Shown here piece by piece: positions 51,350 to 58,633 of a stretch of 64,000 nt of DNA; within the stretch, counting starts at the first letter, position 1, and the number at the start of each line of letters is the position of its first letter. This stretch comes from Nonomuraea typhae (GTDB lineage Bacteria; Actinomycetota; Actinomycetes; Streptosporangiales; Streptosporangiaceae), in contig NZ_VRLV01000009.1 in the NCBI RefSeq assembly GCF_009760925.1, forward strand, positions 62,001 through 126,000. Reading direction: 5' to 3'. The notes under the pieces were generated by a model. It was not told the DNA's origin, did not search any database, and was given only the letters and a program-made list of their open reading frames with translations. A program made the position numbers and the translations under genes.

Positions 51350-51785
51350 TAGGTGAGGCGGAATGAACCTCCCCGAGGCGTCGAAGTCGTAGGCCAGCCA
51401 GCCGCCCAGGTCCGCGCCCGCGTCACCACGCCGGTCCACACTCATCACCTCGGCCGCGGCGTCCCCACCGAACGAGTGCCCGAACACGCCCACCCGCGAC
51501 AGATCCATGTGCCGGTCCCTCAGCGCAGCCAGCTCGTCCAGACGAACCGGACGTCCTCCCGCCAGCTCTCAAGGCTAGTCCGCAGATCCATGGGCCTGAT
51601 CGTCTCCACACGCCCATCGTCTCCACACGCCCATCAGGGAATTCCACACCCGGCGCCTCATAGGTGTGGTCAACGGTCACCACCACGAACCCCTTGCCGG
51701 CCAGCTCCTCCACCAGCGCAGTCCCAAGTCCGAGGCACACGGAACCCAGGCGAGTACAGAACCACCGGCCACGGATCGCGCGGAG
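51350..51785 (-). pseudogene. Decayed PAF-acetylhydrolase/PET-hydrolase-like lipase
   Basis: Three minus-strand frames together spell an alpha/beta hydrolase: DPWPVVLYSPGFRVPR, then LGTALVEELAGKGFVVVTVD and HTYEAPGVEFPDGRVET, then MDLRTSLESWREDVRFV and finally DLSRVGVFGHSFGGDAAAEV with the nucleophile elbow GHSFGG. The frame break after GRVET is caused by a 17-bp tandem duplication (51601-51617 = 51618-51634). The N-terminus is cut by the 19-bp repeat at 51781 and the C-terminus is missing beyond ADLGGWLAYDFDASGR. The 200 bp between it and the cupin stop hold nothing recognisable. Confidence 0.75.
51601..51634. repeat. 17-bp tandem duplication inside the dead hydrolase
   Basis: CGTCTCCACACGCCCAT occurs twice in direct succession. 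Because 17 is not a multiple of three it shifts the hydrolase frame; removing one copy restores it locally. Confidence 0.95.
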
Positions 51786-51856
51786 ATGTGGGTCAGGCAC
51801 GGAGATGTGGGTCAGGCACGGAGATGTGGGTCAGGTGCGGAGGTGTGGGTCAGGTG
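51781..51856. repeat. 19-bp minisatellite at the DUF559 stop codon
   Basis: Four units of CGGAGATGTGGGTCAGGCA type (51781-51799, 51800-51818, 51819-51837, 51838-51856), the last two drifting to GGTG ends. The unit on the minus strand contains the gene's final codon and stop (ACC TGA), and the array separates the DUF559 gene from the truncated hydrolase. Confidence 0.92.
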
Positions 51857-52758
51857 CGGCGGCGGGGTGGGCGGTAGCCGGGGCGGCGGCGGGCGGCTCG
51901 GATGCGGGACAGGATGCGGGTGGTGACCTCCGGGTGTGGGTGCCAGCCGCGTTGGATCAGGGTGTTGGCCACCTGCTCCAGGAGGTCGCCCATGCGGGCG
52001 GGGACGACGTCCCGGCGGACCGGGATGACGCGCCAGCCGAGTGACTCCAGGAGGGTACGGCGGGCCGCGTCGTGGGCCCGGGCGTCGGGGGTGGAGTGGT
52101 GGTTCTGGCCGTCGTACTCCACGGCCAGGAGATAGTCGGGCCAGCCCAGGTCCAGGTAGGCGTGGCGGGAGGCGGGGAGGGTCACGCGGATCTGGGTGAC
52201 GGGGCGGGGGAGACCGGCTTCGAGGAAGGTGACGCGTAGGCGGCTTTCCCGTGGGGAGGCGGCGCCGCCGTCGGCCATGCTCAGGGTTTTCAGGAGGTGG
52301 TCGAAGGCACAGGCGTCGGCCCGCAGGTCGGCGAGCCGTACCCCTCTGCGGAGGAACTGGTCGATGATGGTCACGGCGTCGATCCTGGGCAGGGCTCGGG
52401 CGCAGTCGAGGGCGGTGCGTGCGGGGGTGGTGAGGCGGACGCCCCGGTGGGTCGTGGTGTCCTTCGGGGGGATGGCGAGTTCGTGGGTGTCGGAGCCGGG
52501 GATGTCCATGTGGATGGGGATGGCCAGCTCGACCGGCCAGGTGGTCGATGGGGTGCCGTCGGGCATCGCCTGCAGGCCCCAGACATGCGCGGCCGTACGG
52601 CGGCAGGCCACCGCGCCCTGGACGAGCCGGGTCATGAGGCGGGCCCGGTCCAGCAGTGGGCCCCTTGTGAGGGTGTCGGTCACGCGGTCCAGGGTGGCTT
52701 GGCGGGGTCGGGCGGGGAGGTGGCGAACTGGATTCTGTGGATAACTCGTCGTGTCCAC
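51850..52758 (-). CDS. DUF559/AbiEi-like protein with endonuclease-type C-terminus
   Basis: 302 aa. The middle (GVRLTTPARTALDCARALPR, DAVTIIDQFLRRGV) resembles AbiEi-type antitoxin-like proteins; the C-terminal part YLDLGWPDYLLAVEYDGQNH, HSTPDARAHDAARRTLLES, LGWRVIPVRRDVV is the DUF559/Vsr-type nuclease fold with catalytic Asp-Glu-x-Asp residues (D-LGW ... VEYDG). Such proteins are abundant in actinobacteria and of uncertain function. GTG 52758 start. Its stop codon lies in the 19-bp minisatellite. Confidence 0.8.
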   Translation of the reverse strand: MDTTSYPQNPVRHLPARPRQATLDRVTDTLTRGPLLDRARLMTRLVQGAVACRRTAAHVWGLQAMPDGTPSTTWPVELAIPIHMDIPGSDTHELAIPPKDTTTHRGVRLTTPARTALDCARALPRIDAVTIIDQFLRRGVRLADLRADACAFDHLLKTLSMADGGAASPRESRLRVTFLEAGLPRPVTQIRVTLPASRHAYLDLGWPDYLLAVEYDGQNHHSTPDARAHDAARRTLLESLGWRVIPVRRDVVPARMGDLLEQVANTLIQRGWHPHPEVTTRILSRIRAARRRPGYRPPRRRT

Positions 52759-52846
52759 AGAACGGGGTTCGAGCAGGGCACGGTCCGATTCCCTGTGTCA
52801 TCGTTCGGTGGTCGCCGTCGCGGACGGCCGAGAGATGAGGAGTGTC

Positions 52847-53527
52847 ATGGGACACGTGCTGGTCAGCGGCGCCACCGGCGGGATAGGGAAGGCGCTGGTC
52901 AATGCCCTGGTCGAGGCCGGGCATCGAGTGACCGCCGTCGGACGTGACATGGGCCGGCTGGACGTGCCGGGGATCGAGGTGGACCTCGCCCAGCCCGAGT
53001 CGCTGGCCGCCGCCGCAGCGGAGACGCCGGATGCCGCGATGGCGATGGCGGAGGTGGACGCGCTGGTGTACTGCGCGGCGATCGCTCCCATCGCGGCCGT
53101 CGCCGACACCGACCCCGCCACCTGGCAGCGGATCTTGGCGGTGAACGTCGCGTCCGCCGCAGAGCTGGTACGGCAGGCGTTGCCGGCGTTACGGCGCTCC
53201 CGCGGCCATGTGGTCGTCGTCAACGCGGCACCCGGCATGACCGGGGTGGTCCGCTGGTCGGGGTATGTCGCCAGCAAGGCGGCCCTCCGGGAGCTGGCCG
53301 ACTCGCTGCGTGACGAGGAGGCGCCGCATGGCGTGCGCGTCACGACCGTCTACCCGGGTGGCACGGCGACGGAGCTTCTCCGTGAGGTCAGGAACACGTT
53401 CGGGCGACCGTACGACCCCGACCTCTGCATCCAGCCGGAAACGCTCGCCGAGATGATCTGCTGGGTCCTGAACGCGCCCCGCGACGCCTACGTCTGCGAG
53501 CTCTCCGTCCTGCCGTCCCCCCGCTGA
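52847..53527 (+). CDS. SDR-family oxidoreductase
   Basis: 226 aa. VLVSGATGGIGKALVNALVE (TGxxxGxG-like SGATGGIG), YCAAIAPIAAVADTDPATWQ for the NAG region, and YVASKAALRELADSL (YxxxK). GAGGAG 5 nt before ATG 52847 fixes the start over ATG 52835. The last 40 bp overlap the convergent LysR gene. Substrate unknown. Confidence 0.88.
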   Translation: MGHVLVSGATGGIGKALVNALVEAGHRVTAVGRDMGRLDVPGIEVDLAQPESLAAAAAETPDAAMAMAEVDALVYCAAIAPIAAVADTDPATWQRILAVNVASAAELVRQALPALRRSRGHVVVVNAAPGMTGVVRWSGYVASKAALRELADSLRDEEAPHGVRVTTVYPGGTATELLREVRNTFGRPYDPDLCIQPETLAEMICWVLNAPRDAYVCELSVLPSPR

Positions 53528-54471
53528 CCCGCAGGACGGCCGTGCGGAGGCGCGGGTATGGACGCGATCCCGCAGAGGGTTTCGACAAAGGCCCGCACCC
53601 GCGCCGTGTACCCATCCCGCCGCCACATCAGCCCGTACTCCAGCGGCGGCGCATCGCTGAACGGCACGAACACGATGCCAGGACGGGAGTGGTATTCAGC
53701 GGCGCGCAACGAAGCAGGTGACACCCCCAACCCGGAGGCGACCATCGACAACACCTCCGCCCAGTAGACCGCGGCCGCAGCATGCGCGATCGGCCGTCCC
53801 TCCGGTGTCGCCCGGGGATAGATGTTGTCCAGCCAGTACTGCGGACTCTCGCCAGCCATGACGATCAGCGGAGCCCGAGCCAGGTCCTCTGCACAGACCG
53901 ACGCCCGCCGGGCGAACGGATGGCCCGCGGGCACCAGGAGAGCGCGCGGTTCGGAGAAGATCACCGGTCCGGCCACCAGATCGGGCTCGCCCACGGGGAA
54001 CTCGGTGAGCTGAAGATCCAACACCCCCGACCGCAACGGCCCGAACGTGTCGCCGAGCTGCACTTCCTGAAGTTCGACAGCGCAGTCCGGATAAGTACGG
54101 CGGAACGCTTTGGCGGTTTTGAGAACGATGTCGCTCGCCCATTGTGCGGAGAACCCGACCCGCAACGTCCCGGTGATGCCCTTGCCGACGGTGACCGCCT
54201 GCGCGATCGCCTCCTGGATCTGCCGATGGGCAGGCGCCAGCCCGTCGTAGAGCCGCTGCCCTGCGGGGGTCAACGTGACGCGGCGGCTGGTGCGCTCGAA
54301 CAGCACGACGCCGAAGCGGTGTTCAAGAGTCTTGATGATGTGGCTGATCCGCCCCTGCGCCAGCCCGAGCCGCTCTGTGGCGTGCCTGAAGTGCAGCTCC
54401 TCGGCCACGGCCAAGAATGCCTCGAGTTCGTGACGCTCCAGTCTCGTGCTGGCCTGATTGGTGAGGCCCAC
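53488..54471 (-). CDS. LysR-family transcriptional regulator
   Basis: 327 aa. HTH in ELEAFLAVAEELHFRHATER and LGLAQGRISHIIKTLEHRFG, followed by the periplasmic-binding-type effector domain (LRVGFSAQWASDIVLKTAKA, LLVPAGHPFARRASV). GTG 54471 is the closest start before the HTH; a longer frame exists upstream. Divergent from an MFS exporter, its likely target. The intervening 285 bp contain an 18-bp minisatellite where an operator would be expected. Confidence 0.88.
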   Translation of the reverse strand: MGLTNQASTRLERHELEAFLAVAEELHFRHATERLGLAQGRISHIIKTLEHRFGVVLFERTSRRVTLTPAGQRLYDGLAPAHRQIQEAIAQAVTVGKGITGTLRVGFSAQWASDIVLKTAKAFRRTYPDCAVELQEVQLGDTFGPLRSGVLDLQLTEFPVGEPDLVAGPVIFSEPRALLVPAGHPFARRASVCAEDLARAPLIVMAGESPQYWLDNIYPRATPEGRPIAHAAAAVYWAEVLSMVASGLGVSPASLRAAEYHSRPGIVFVPFSDAPPLEYGLMWRRDGYTARVRAFVETLCGIASIPAPPHGRPAGQRGDGRTESSQT

Positions 54472-54559
54472 GCATCGATCGTAGAGCAGACGACTCTCGT
54501 TCGATCGTGCCCGGTTCAGGAACATGGGTCGGACGGCCCCTCCCAGGACCACCTATGAC

Positions 54560-54667
54560 CCATCCGGGACCGCCTGGCCATCCGGGACCGCCTGGCCATC
54601 CGGGACCGCCTGGCCATCCGGGACCGCCTGGTCACCCGGGACCGCCTGGTCACCCGGGACCGCTTGG
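54560..54667. repeat. 18-bp minisatellite in the LysR-MFS gap
   Basis: Six 18-bp units: four CCATCCGGGACCGCCTGG (54560-54631) and two TCACCCGGGACCGC(C/T)TGG (54632-54667). In one plus-strand frame they read as collagen-like GHPGPP, starting at ATG 54555, but that frame does not join the MFS gene. Confidence 0.93.
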
Positions 54668-54756
54668 CAGACCCGGGACCTGCCAAGGCCCCATCTCCGC
54701 TCGCCTACCCAGGCCCTCATTTCGCCTGGCCGAGCATCGACAAGGAGCTCAATCCC

Positions 54757-56142
54757 ATGCCTCTCGCACTGCTGGCCCTGGCGATCGGCGCCTTCGGCGT
54801 CGGTCTCACCGAGTTCGTCATCGTTGGCCTGATGTCCGATATCTCCAGCGACCTGGGCGTATCGATCCCCACCGCCGGCCTCCTGGTTTCCGGGTACGCG
54901 CTGAGCGTCACGATCGGGGCCCCGTTATTGACCGCCGCCAGTTCACGCATACCCCGCAAGGCCATGTTGATCGGGCTGATGGCGCTCTTCATCGCGGGCA
55001 ACCTGATCTCGGCGCTCGCGCCCACCTATGGCGTCCTCATGACCGGCCGCGTGGTGGCGGCGCTCACCCACGGCACGTTCTTCGGGATCGGCTCGGTGGT
55101 GGCCGCCAGGCTGGTCGCCCCGGAGAAGAGGGCGTCCGCCGTGGCGTTGATGTTCGCCGGTCTGACCTCCGCCCACGTGGCGGGCGTACCGCTGGGCACC
55201 GCGCTCGGCCAGCAGTTCGGCTGGCGCTCTACCTTCTGGGCTGTGACCGCGATCGGGGTGGTCGGCATGATGGGCATCATGGCGCTGCTCCCACGACAGC
55301 CCATAGAGGCCACCGGCGGCCTGCGTGACGAGCTGAAGGTCTTCGGCCGGGTGCAGGTCTGGCTGGCGCTCGCGATCACCGCGCTGGGCTTCGGCGCCGT
55401 CTTCGGCACCGTGACCTACATCGAGCCGATGATGACGGAGGTCGCCGGGTTCACCTCGGGGACGGTGCCGTGGTTGCTGGTGCTGATGGGGGTCGGGCTG
55501 TTCGTCGGCAACCTGCTCGGTGGCAAGGCGGCCGACCGTGGGCTCATGCCAGCGTTGTACGGCTCGCTCGCCGGCATCACGGTGGTCATGGCGATCTTCA
55601 CCTTGACCGCGCACTTCCAGATTCCGGCAGCGATCACCCTGGCGGTCTTCGGCGCCGTCGGCTTCTCCCTGGTGCCGACCATCCAGATGCGGGTGATGAA
55701 CAAGGCCGAAGGCGGCGCCGCGCTGGCCTCGGCCGCCAACATCGGCGCCTTCAACGCGGGCAACGCACTCGCCGCCTGGCTCGGCGGGCTCGCCATCGAC
55801 GCGGGCGCCGGTTTCACCGCCCCCAACTGGATCGGCGCCATCCTCGCCGCCCTGGGGCTGGCGCTGGCGCTCCTGTCCGGCGCCCTCGACCGTAGCGGCC
55901 GCGGCAAGAGGCACCACCGCGACGAGGAACACCGCCGCGGCAGGAAGCACCACGGTGCTGAGAAGGTCCACGGTGATGAGAAGCGTCACCGAGACGCAGA
56001 GCACCACGGTGATGAGGAGGGTCGCCGAGACGCAGAGCACCACGGCGACAAGAAGCATCACCGCACCAAGGAGTACCAACACGACGAGGAGTACCAGCGT
56101 GGGGAGACTCCCGCGCGCACCGTTGGCCCCCTGAGTCCATGA
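54757..56142 (+). CDS. MFS (DHA1) exporter with His-rich charged tail
   Basis: 461 aa. Twelve-helix DHA1 drug exporter of the Cml/AraJ-like group (ALAIGAFGVGLTEFVIVGLM; SSRIPRKAMLIGLM in loop 2-3). After the last membrane helix (~residue 380) comes a ~75-residue cytosolic tail very rich in His, Asp, Glu, Lys and Arg (KRHHRDEEHRRGRKHHG, DAEHHGDE twice), encoded by degenerate repeats. That tail is not part of the family and could bind metal ions or simply be a repeat expansion. ATG 54757 has AAGGAG 9 nt upstream. Likely regulated by the divergent LysR protein. The next SDR gene starts 7 bp after its stop. Confidence 0.88.
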   Translation: MPLALLALAIGAFGVGLTEFVIVGLMSDISSDLGVSIPTAGLLVSGYALSVTIGAPLLTAASSRIPRKAMLIGLMALFIAGNLISALAPTYGVLMTGRVVAALTHGTFFGIGSVVAARLVAPEKRASAVALMFAGLTSAHVAGVPLGTALGQQFGWRSTFWAVTAIGVVGMMGIMALLPRQPIEATGGLRDELKVFGRVQVWLALAITALGFGAVFGTVTYIEPMMTEVAGFTSGTVPWLLVLMGVGLFVGNLLGGKAADRGLMPALYGSLAGITVVMAIFTLTAHFQIPAAITLAVFGAVGFSLVPTIQMRVMNKAEGGAALASAANIGAFNAGNALAAWLGGLAIDAGAGFTAPNWIGAILAALGLALALLSGALDRSGRGKRHHRDEEHRRGRKHHGAEKVHGDEKRHRDAEHHGDEEGRRDAEHHGDKKHHRTKEYQHDEEYQRGETPARTVGPLSP

Positions 56143-56149
56143 TGGGAAG

Positions 56150-56965
56150 ATGATCGACACAGGGCTGGGGGGAAGGGTCGCCCTCGTGACGGGCGCCAAT
56201 CAGGGGATCGGGGCCGCGACAGCCGTCGCCCTGGCCGAGCAGGGCGTGGCGGTCTTCCTGACCTACAAACGCCTGGAACCGACCCGTCACCCAGCCTTCC
56301 CCAGCGCCTACGACGCCCTGCGGAGCGCGACCGCCGACGAGGTGGTCGACCGGATCCGGCGGGCGGGCGGTGTGGCCGAGTCGGCCGAGGCGGACCTGGC
56401 CGATCCGCAGGCGCCCAGCGAGCTCTTCGAACTGGCAGAGAAGACGCTGGGCCCGGTGGAGATCCTGGTCAACAACGCTTCGGGCTGGCTCGGCGACACC
56501 TTCGAGCCCCGCGCCGCCGACGACTTCGGTCGCCCCCTGCGCATGGTCGACGCGGAGAGCCACGACCGTCAGTTCGCGGTGGACGTGCGGGCCGTGGCCC
56601 TGCTGATCGCCGAGTTCGCCCGTCGCCACATCGCGCGGGGCGCGAGCTGGGGGCGGATCATCGGGCTGACATCGGGCGGCCGCGATGGCTTCCCCACGGA
56701 GGTCTCGTACGGCGCGGCGAAGTCAGCCCAGGAGAGTTACACCATGTCGGCCGCTCACGAATTGGGCACCTACGGCATCACCGCGAACATGGTCTACCCG
56801 GCGGTCACCGACACCGGCTGGATCAAGGAGGAGAGCGTGGAGAGGATGCGCGCCGGCAGCCCGCTGCGCCACATCGGGCAGCCGGAGGACGTGGCGGACG
56901 TGATCACGTTCCTCGCCTCCGAGCAGGCCCGATGCGTCACCGGCCAGCTCATCAGGCTGTACTGA
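56150..56965 (+). CDS. SDR-family oxidoreductase
   Basis: 271 aa. VALVTGANQGIGAATAVALA (TGxxxGIG), VEILVNNASGWLG, YGAAKSAQESYTM (YxxxK) and the C-terminal RHIGQPEDVADVITFLASEQ typical of classical FabG-like SDRs. The insert after beta-strand 2 (LTYKRLEPTRHPAFPSAYD) is longer than usual. In the same direction 7 bp behind the MFS gene. The last five codons (ATC AGG CTG TAC TGA) form the first unit of the following minisatellite. Confidence 0.88.
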   Translation: MIDTGLGGRVALVTGANQGIGAATAVALAEQGVAVFLTYKRLEPTRHPAFPSAYDALRSATADEVVDRIRRAGGVAESAEADLADPQAPSELFELAEKTLGPVEILVNNASGWLGDTFEPRAADDFGRPLRMVDAESHDRQFAVDVRAVALLIAEFARRHIARGASWGRIIGLTSGGRDGFPTEVSYGAAKSAQESYTMSAAHELGTYGITANMVYPAVTDTGWIKEESVERMRAGSPLRHIGQPEDVADVITFLASEQARCVTGQLIRLY

Positions 56966-57099
56966 ATCGGGCTCTATCGGATCGGGCTCTATCGGATCGG
57001 GCTGGACTGGATCGGGCTGGACTGGATCGGGCTCTATCGGATCGGGCTGGACTGAATCGGGCTCTACGGATCGGGCTCTAGTGAGTCAGGCTGTACCGG
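56951..57099. repeat. 15-bp minisatellite grown from the SDR 3' end
   Basis: About ten units of 14-15 bp between convergent genes. The first, ATCAGGCTGTACTGA (56951-56965), is the end of the SDR gene with its stop codon; the others are ATCGGGCTCTATCGG or ATCGGGCTGGACTGG variants (56966-57099), some with TGA or TAG. The array ends 5 bp before the P450 stop codon (57105). Confidence 0.93.
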
Positions 57100-57104
57100 A
57101 GGGG

Positions 57105-58289
57105 TCAGCCCAGGCGGACGGGCAGTGACTTGATGCCGTTGATGAAGTTCGAGCGCAGCCGTCGCGCCGCCCCCGTCTGCCGTAGCCGCGGAAAGCGTAC
57201 GGCGAGCTGCTCGAACAGGATGCGAAGCTCGAGTTTGGCCAGATGGTTTCCCAGGCAGAAGTGTGCCCCGCCGCCCCCGAACCCGATGTGCGGATTCGGG
57301 TCCCGCCCGATGTCGAACGTATAAGGCTGACTGAACACGGCGGTGTCGCGATTGGCCGAGGAGTAGAACACCACGACCTTGTCGTTCTCCTTGATCTGCC
57401 GCCCGGACAAGAGCACGTCGGTGGTGGCGGTGCGGCGGAAAAGGTTCACGGGCGAGACCCAGCGCACGATCTCGTCGGCGGCCGCGTGTGCGAGCTCGGG
57501 GTCGGCCACGAGGCGAGCCCACTGGTCGGGGTGGTCGAAGAGCGCGAGCATGCCACCGGAGGCGGCGTTGCGGGTGGTTTCGTTTCCGGCCACGACGAGC
57601 AGTAGCACGAACAGGTCGAACTCGTTCTCGTCGAGCGTCTCGCCGTTCTCGTCGGCCTGGATGAGCTTGGTGACGATGTCGTTGCGGGGGGCGGTACGGC
57701 GTTGCGCGGCGAGCTGGTTGGCGTACGCGTAGACCTCCATGGCGGCGGCGCCGCCCTCGTCGGGTGAGGCGGCGTAGTCGGGATCCTGGGCGCCGATCAT
57801 CCGGTTGGACCAGGTGAACAGCTTGTCCCGGTCCTCGACGGGCGCCCCCAGCAGCTCGCAGATCACATAGAGGGGGAGCGGGGCGGCGATCTCGGTGACG
57901 AAGTCCACTTCGCCGCTGCACTTGTCGAGGAGGTCGTCGCAGATGCCGCGGATGTGGGGTTCGAGGGCGTTGATGGTGCGAGGGGTGAAACCCCGGTTGA
58001 CCAGGGAGCGGCGCCGCGTGTGCTCGGGCGGGTCCTGGTTGAGCATCATGAGGCGCTGCATGGCGCGCTGCTCCTCCGAGACCTCGTTGAACAACGCGAG
58101 CCGGCGGGAGGAGGAGAACAACTCCGAGTGCCGCGAGACGTGCACGACGTCGTCGTAGCGGGTGACGGCCCAGAACCCGGGCTCGCCGGGGTGCCAATGG
58201 ACCGGATCGTGCTCGCGTAGCCAGCGCAGCTGCTCGTGCGGCGGTCCTGTGGTCGCGTATCGGTCCTGGTCGACGAGGTCGATGAGCAC
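57105..58289 (-). CDS. Cytochrome P450, CYP124/125/142-like
   Basis: 394 aa from GTG 58289 (GAGGAG about 10 nt upstream; GTG 58298 is the alternative). I-helix AGNETTRNAASGGMLALF, K-helix Glu-x-x-Arg in ADEIVRWVSPVNLFRRTAT and haem loop FGGGGAHFCLGNHLAKLELR with the axial Cys. RSNFINGIKSLPVRL at the end resembles the group that hydroxylates the terminal carbon of cholesterol and methyl-branched lipids. A KstR-like box lies 43 bp upstream. Electron donor is probably a ferredoxin like the one at 36566. Monooxygenation of a lipid side chain is the inferred role. Confidence 0.9.
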   Translation of the reverse strand: MLIDLVDQDRYATTGPPHEQLRWLREHDPVHWHPGEPGFWAVTRYDDVVHVSRHSELFSSSRRLALFNEVSEEQRAMQRLMMLNQDPPEHTRRRSLVNRGFTPRTINALEPHIRGICDDLLDKCSGEVDFVTEIAAPLPLYVICELLGAPVEDRDKLFTWSNRMIGAQDPDYAASPDEGGAAAMEVYAYANQLAAQRRTAPRNDIVTKLIQADENGETLDENEFDLFVLLLVVAGNETTRNAASGGMLALFDHPDQWARLVADPELAHAAADEIVRWVSPVNLFRRTATTDVLLSGRQIKENDKVVVFYSSANRDTAVFSQPYTFDIGRDPNPHIGFGGGGAHFCLGNHLAKLELRILFEQLAVRFPRLRQTGAARRLRSNFINGIKSLPVRLG

Positions 58290-58331
58290 CCGATCCACTC
58301 CTCTGATCTAGCGCTTGGTGAAGCACCGCAC

Positions 58332-58345
58332 TGAAACGTGTTCTA
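58332..58345. promoter_or_regulatory. KstR-like box upstream of the P450
   Basis: TGAAACGTGTTCTA fits TNNAACNNGTTNNA exactly. Next to it GACGAA (58347-58352) and TTCGTC (58362-58367) form a second inverted repeat with 9-nt centre. The rest of the 344-bp gap up to the RHS gene (58634) is AT-richer and shows no gene. Confidence 0.6.
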
Positions 58346-58633
58346 CGACGAAACGAACCTCTTCGTCAACCCGTGCCGTAGAACGAGGCGCCTACCGGGC
58401 AACCCAATGCCGGCGCCATCCGCGATACTTATGTGTGCTTTATTTCACACGATCGCGAGGTTTGGAATTTGCCGTCTAGATGAAATGTAGACACCTCGGA
58501 TAACCTCTTGGGCCCCAGATCGGGATGTCACTTTCCGTAGTCGAGGCATGTCATAAGTGGATCTTGTTCGTTGTTTGACGTGCGGTTACGATCTGCCTGT
58601 CTTTCCCCTTGCTGACGCGGAGTGTGATGTCGC

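Noticed and set aside
54555-54760. Collagen-like GHPGPP protein starting at ATG 54555
   Set aside because: The frame is produced by the 18-bp repeat, has no ribosome binding site and runs out of frame into the MFS gene.
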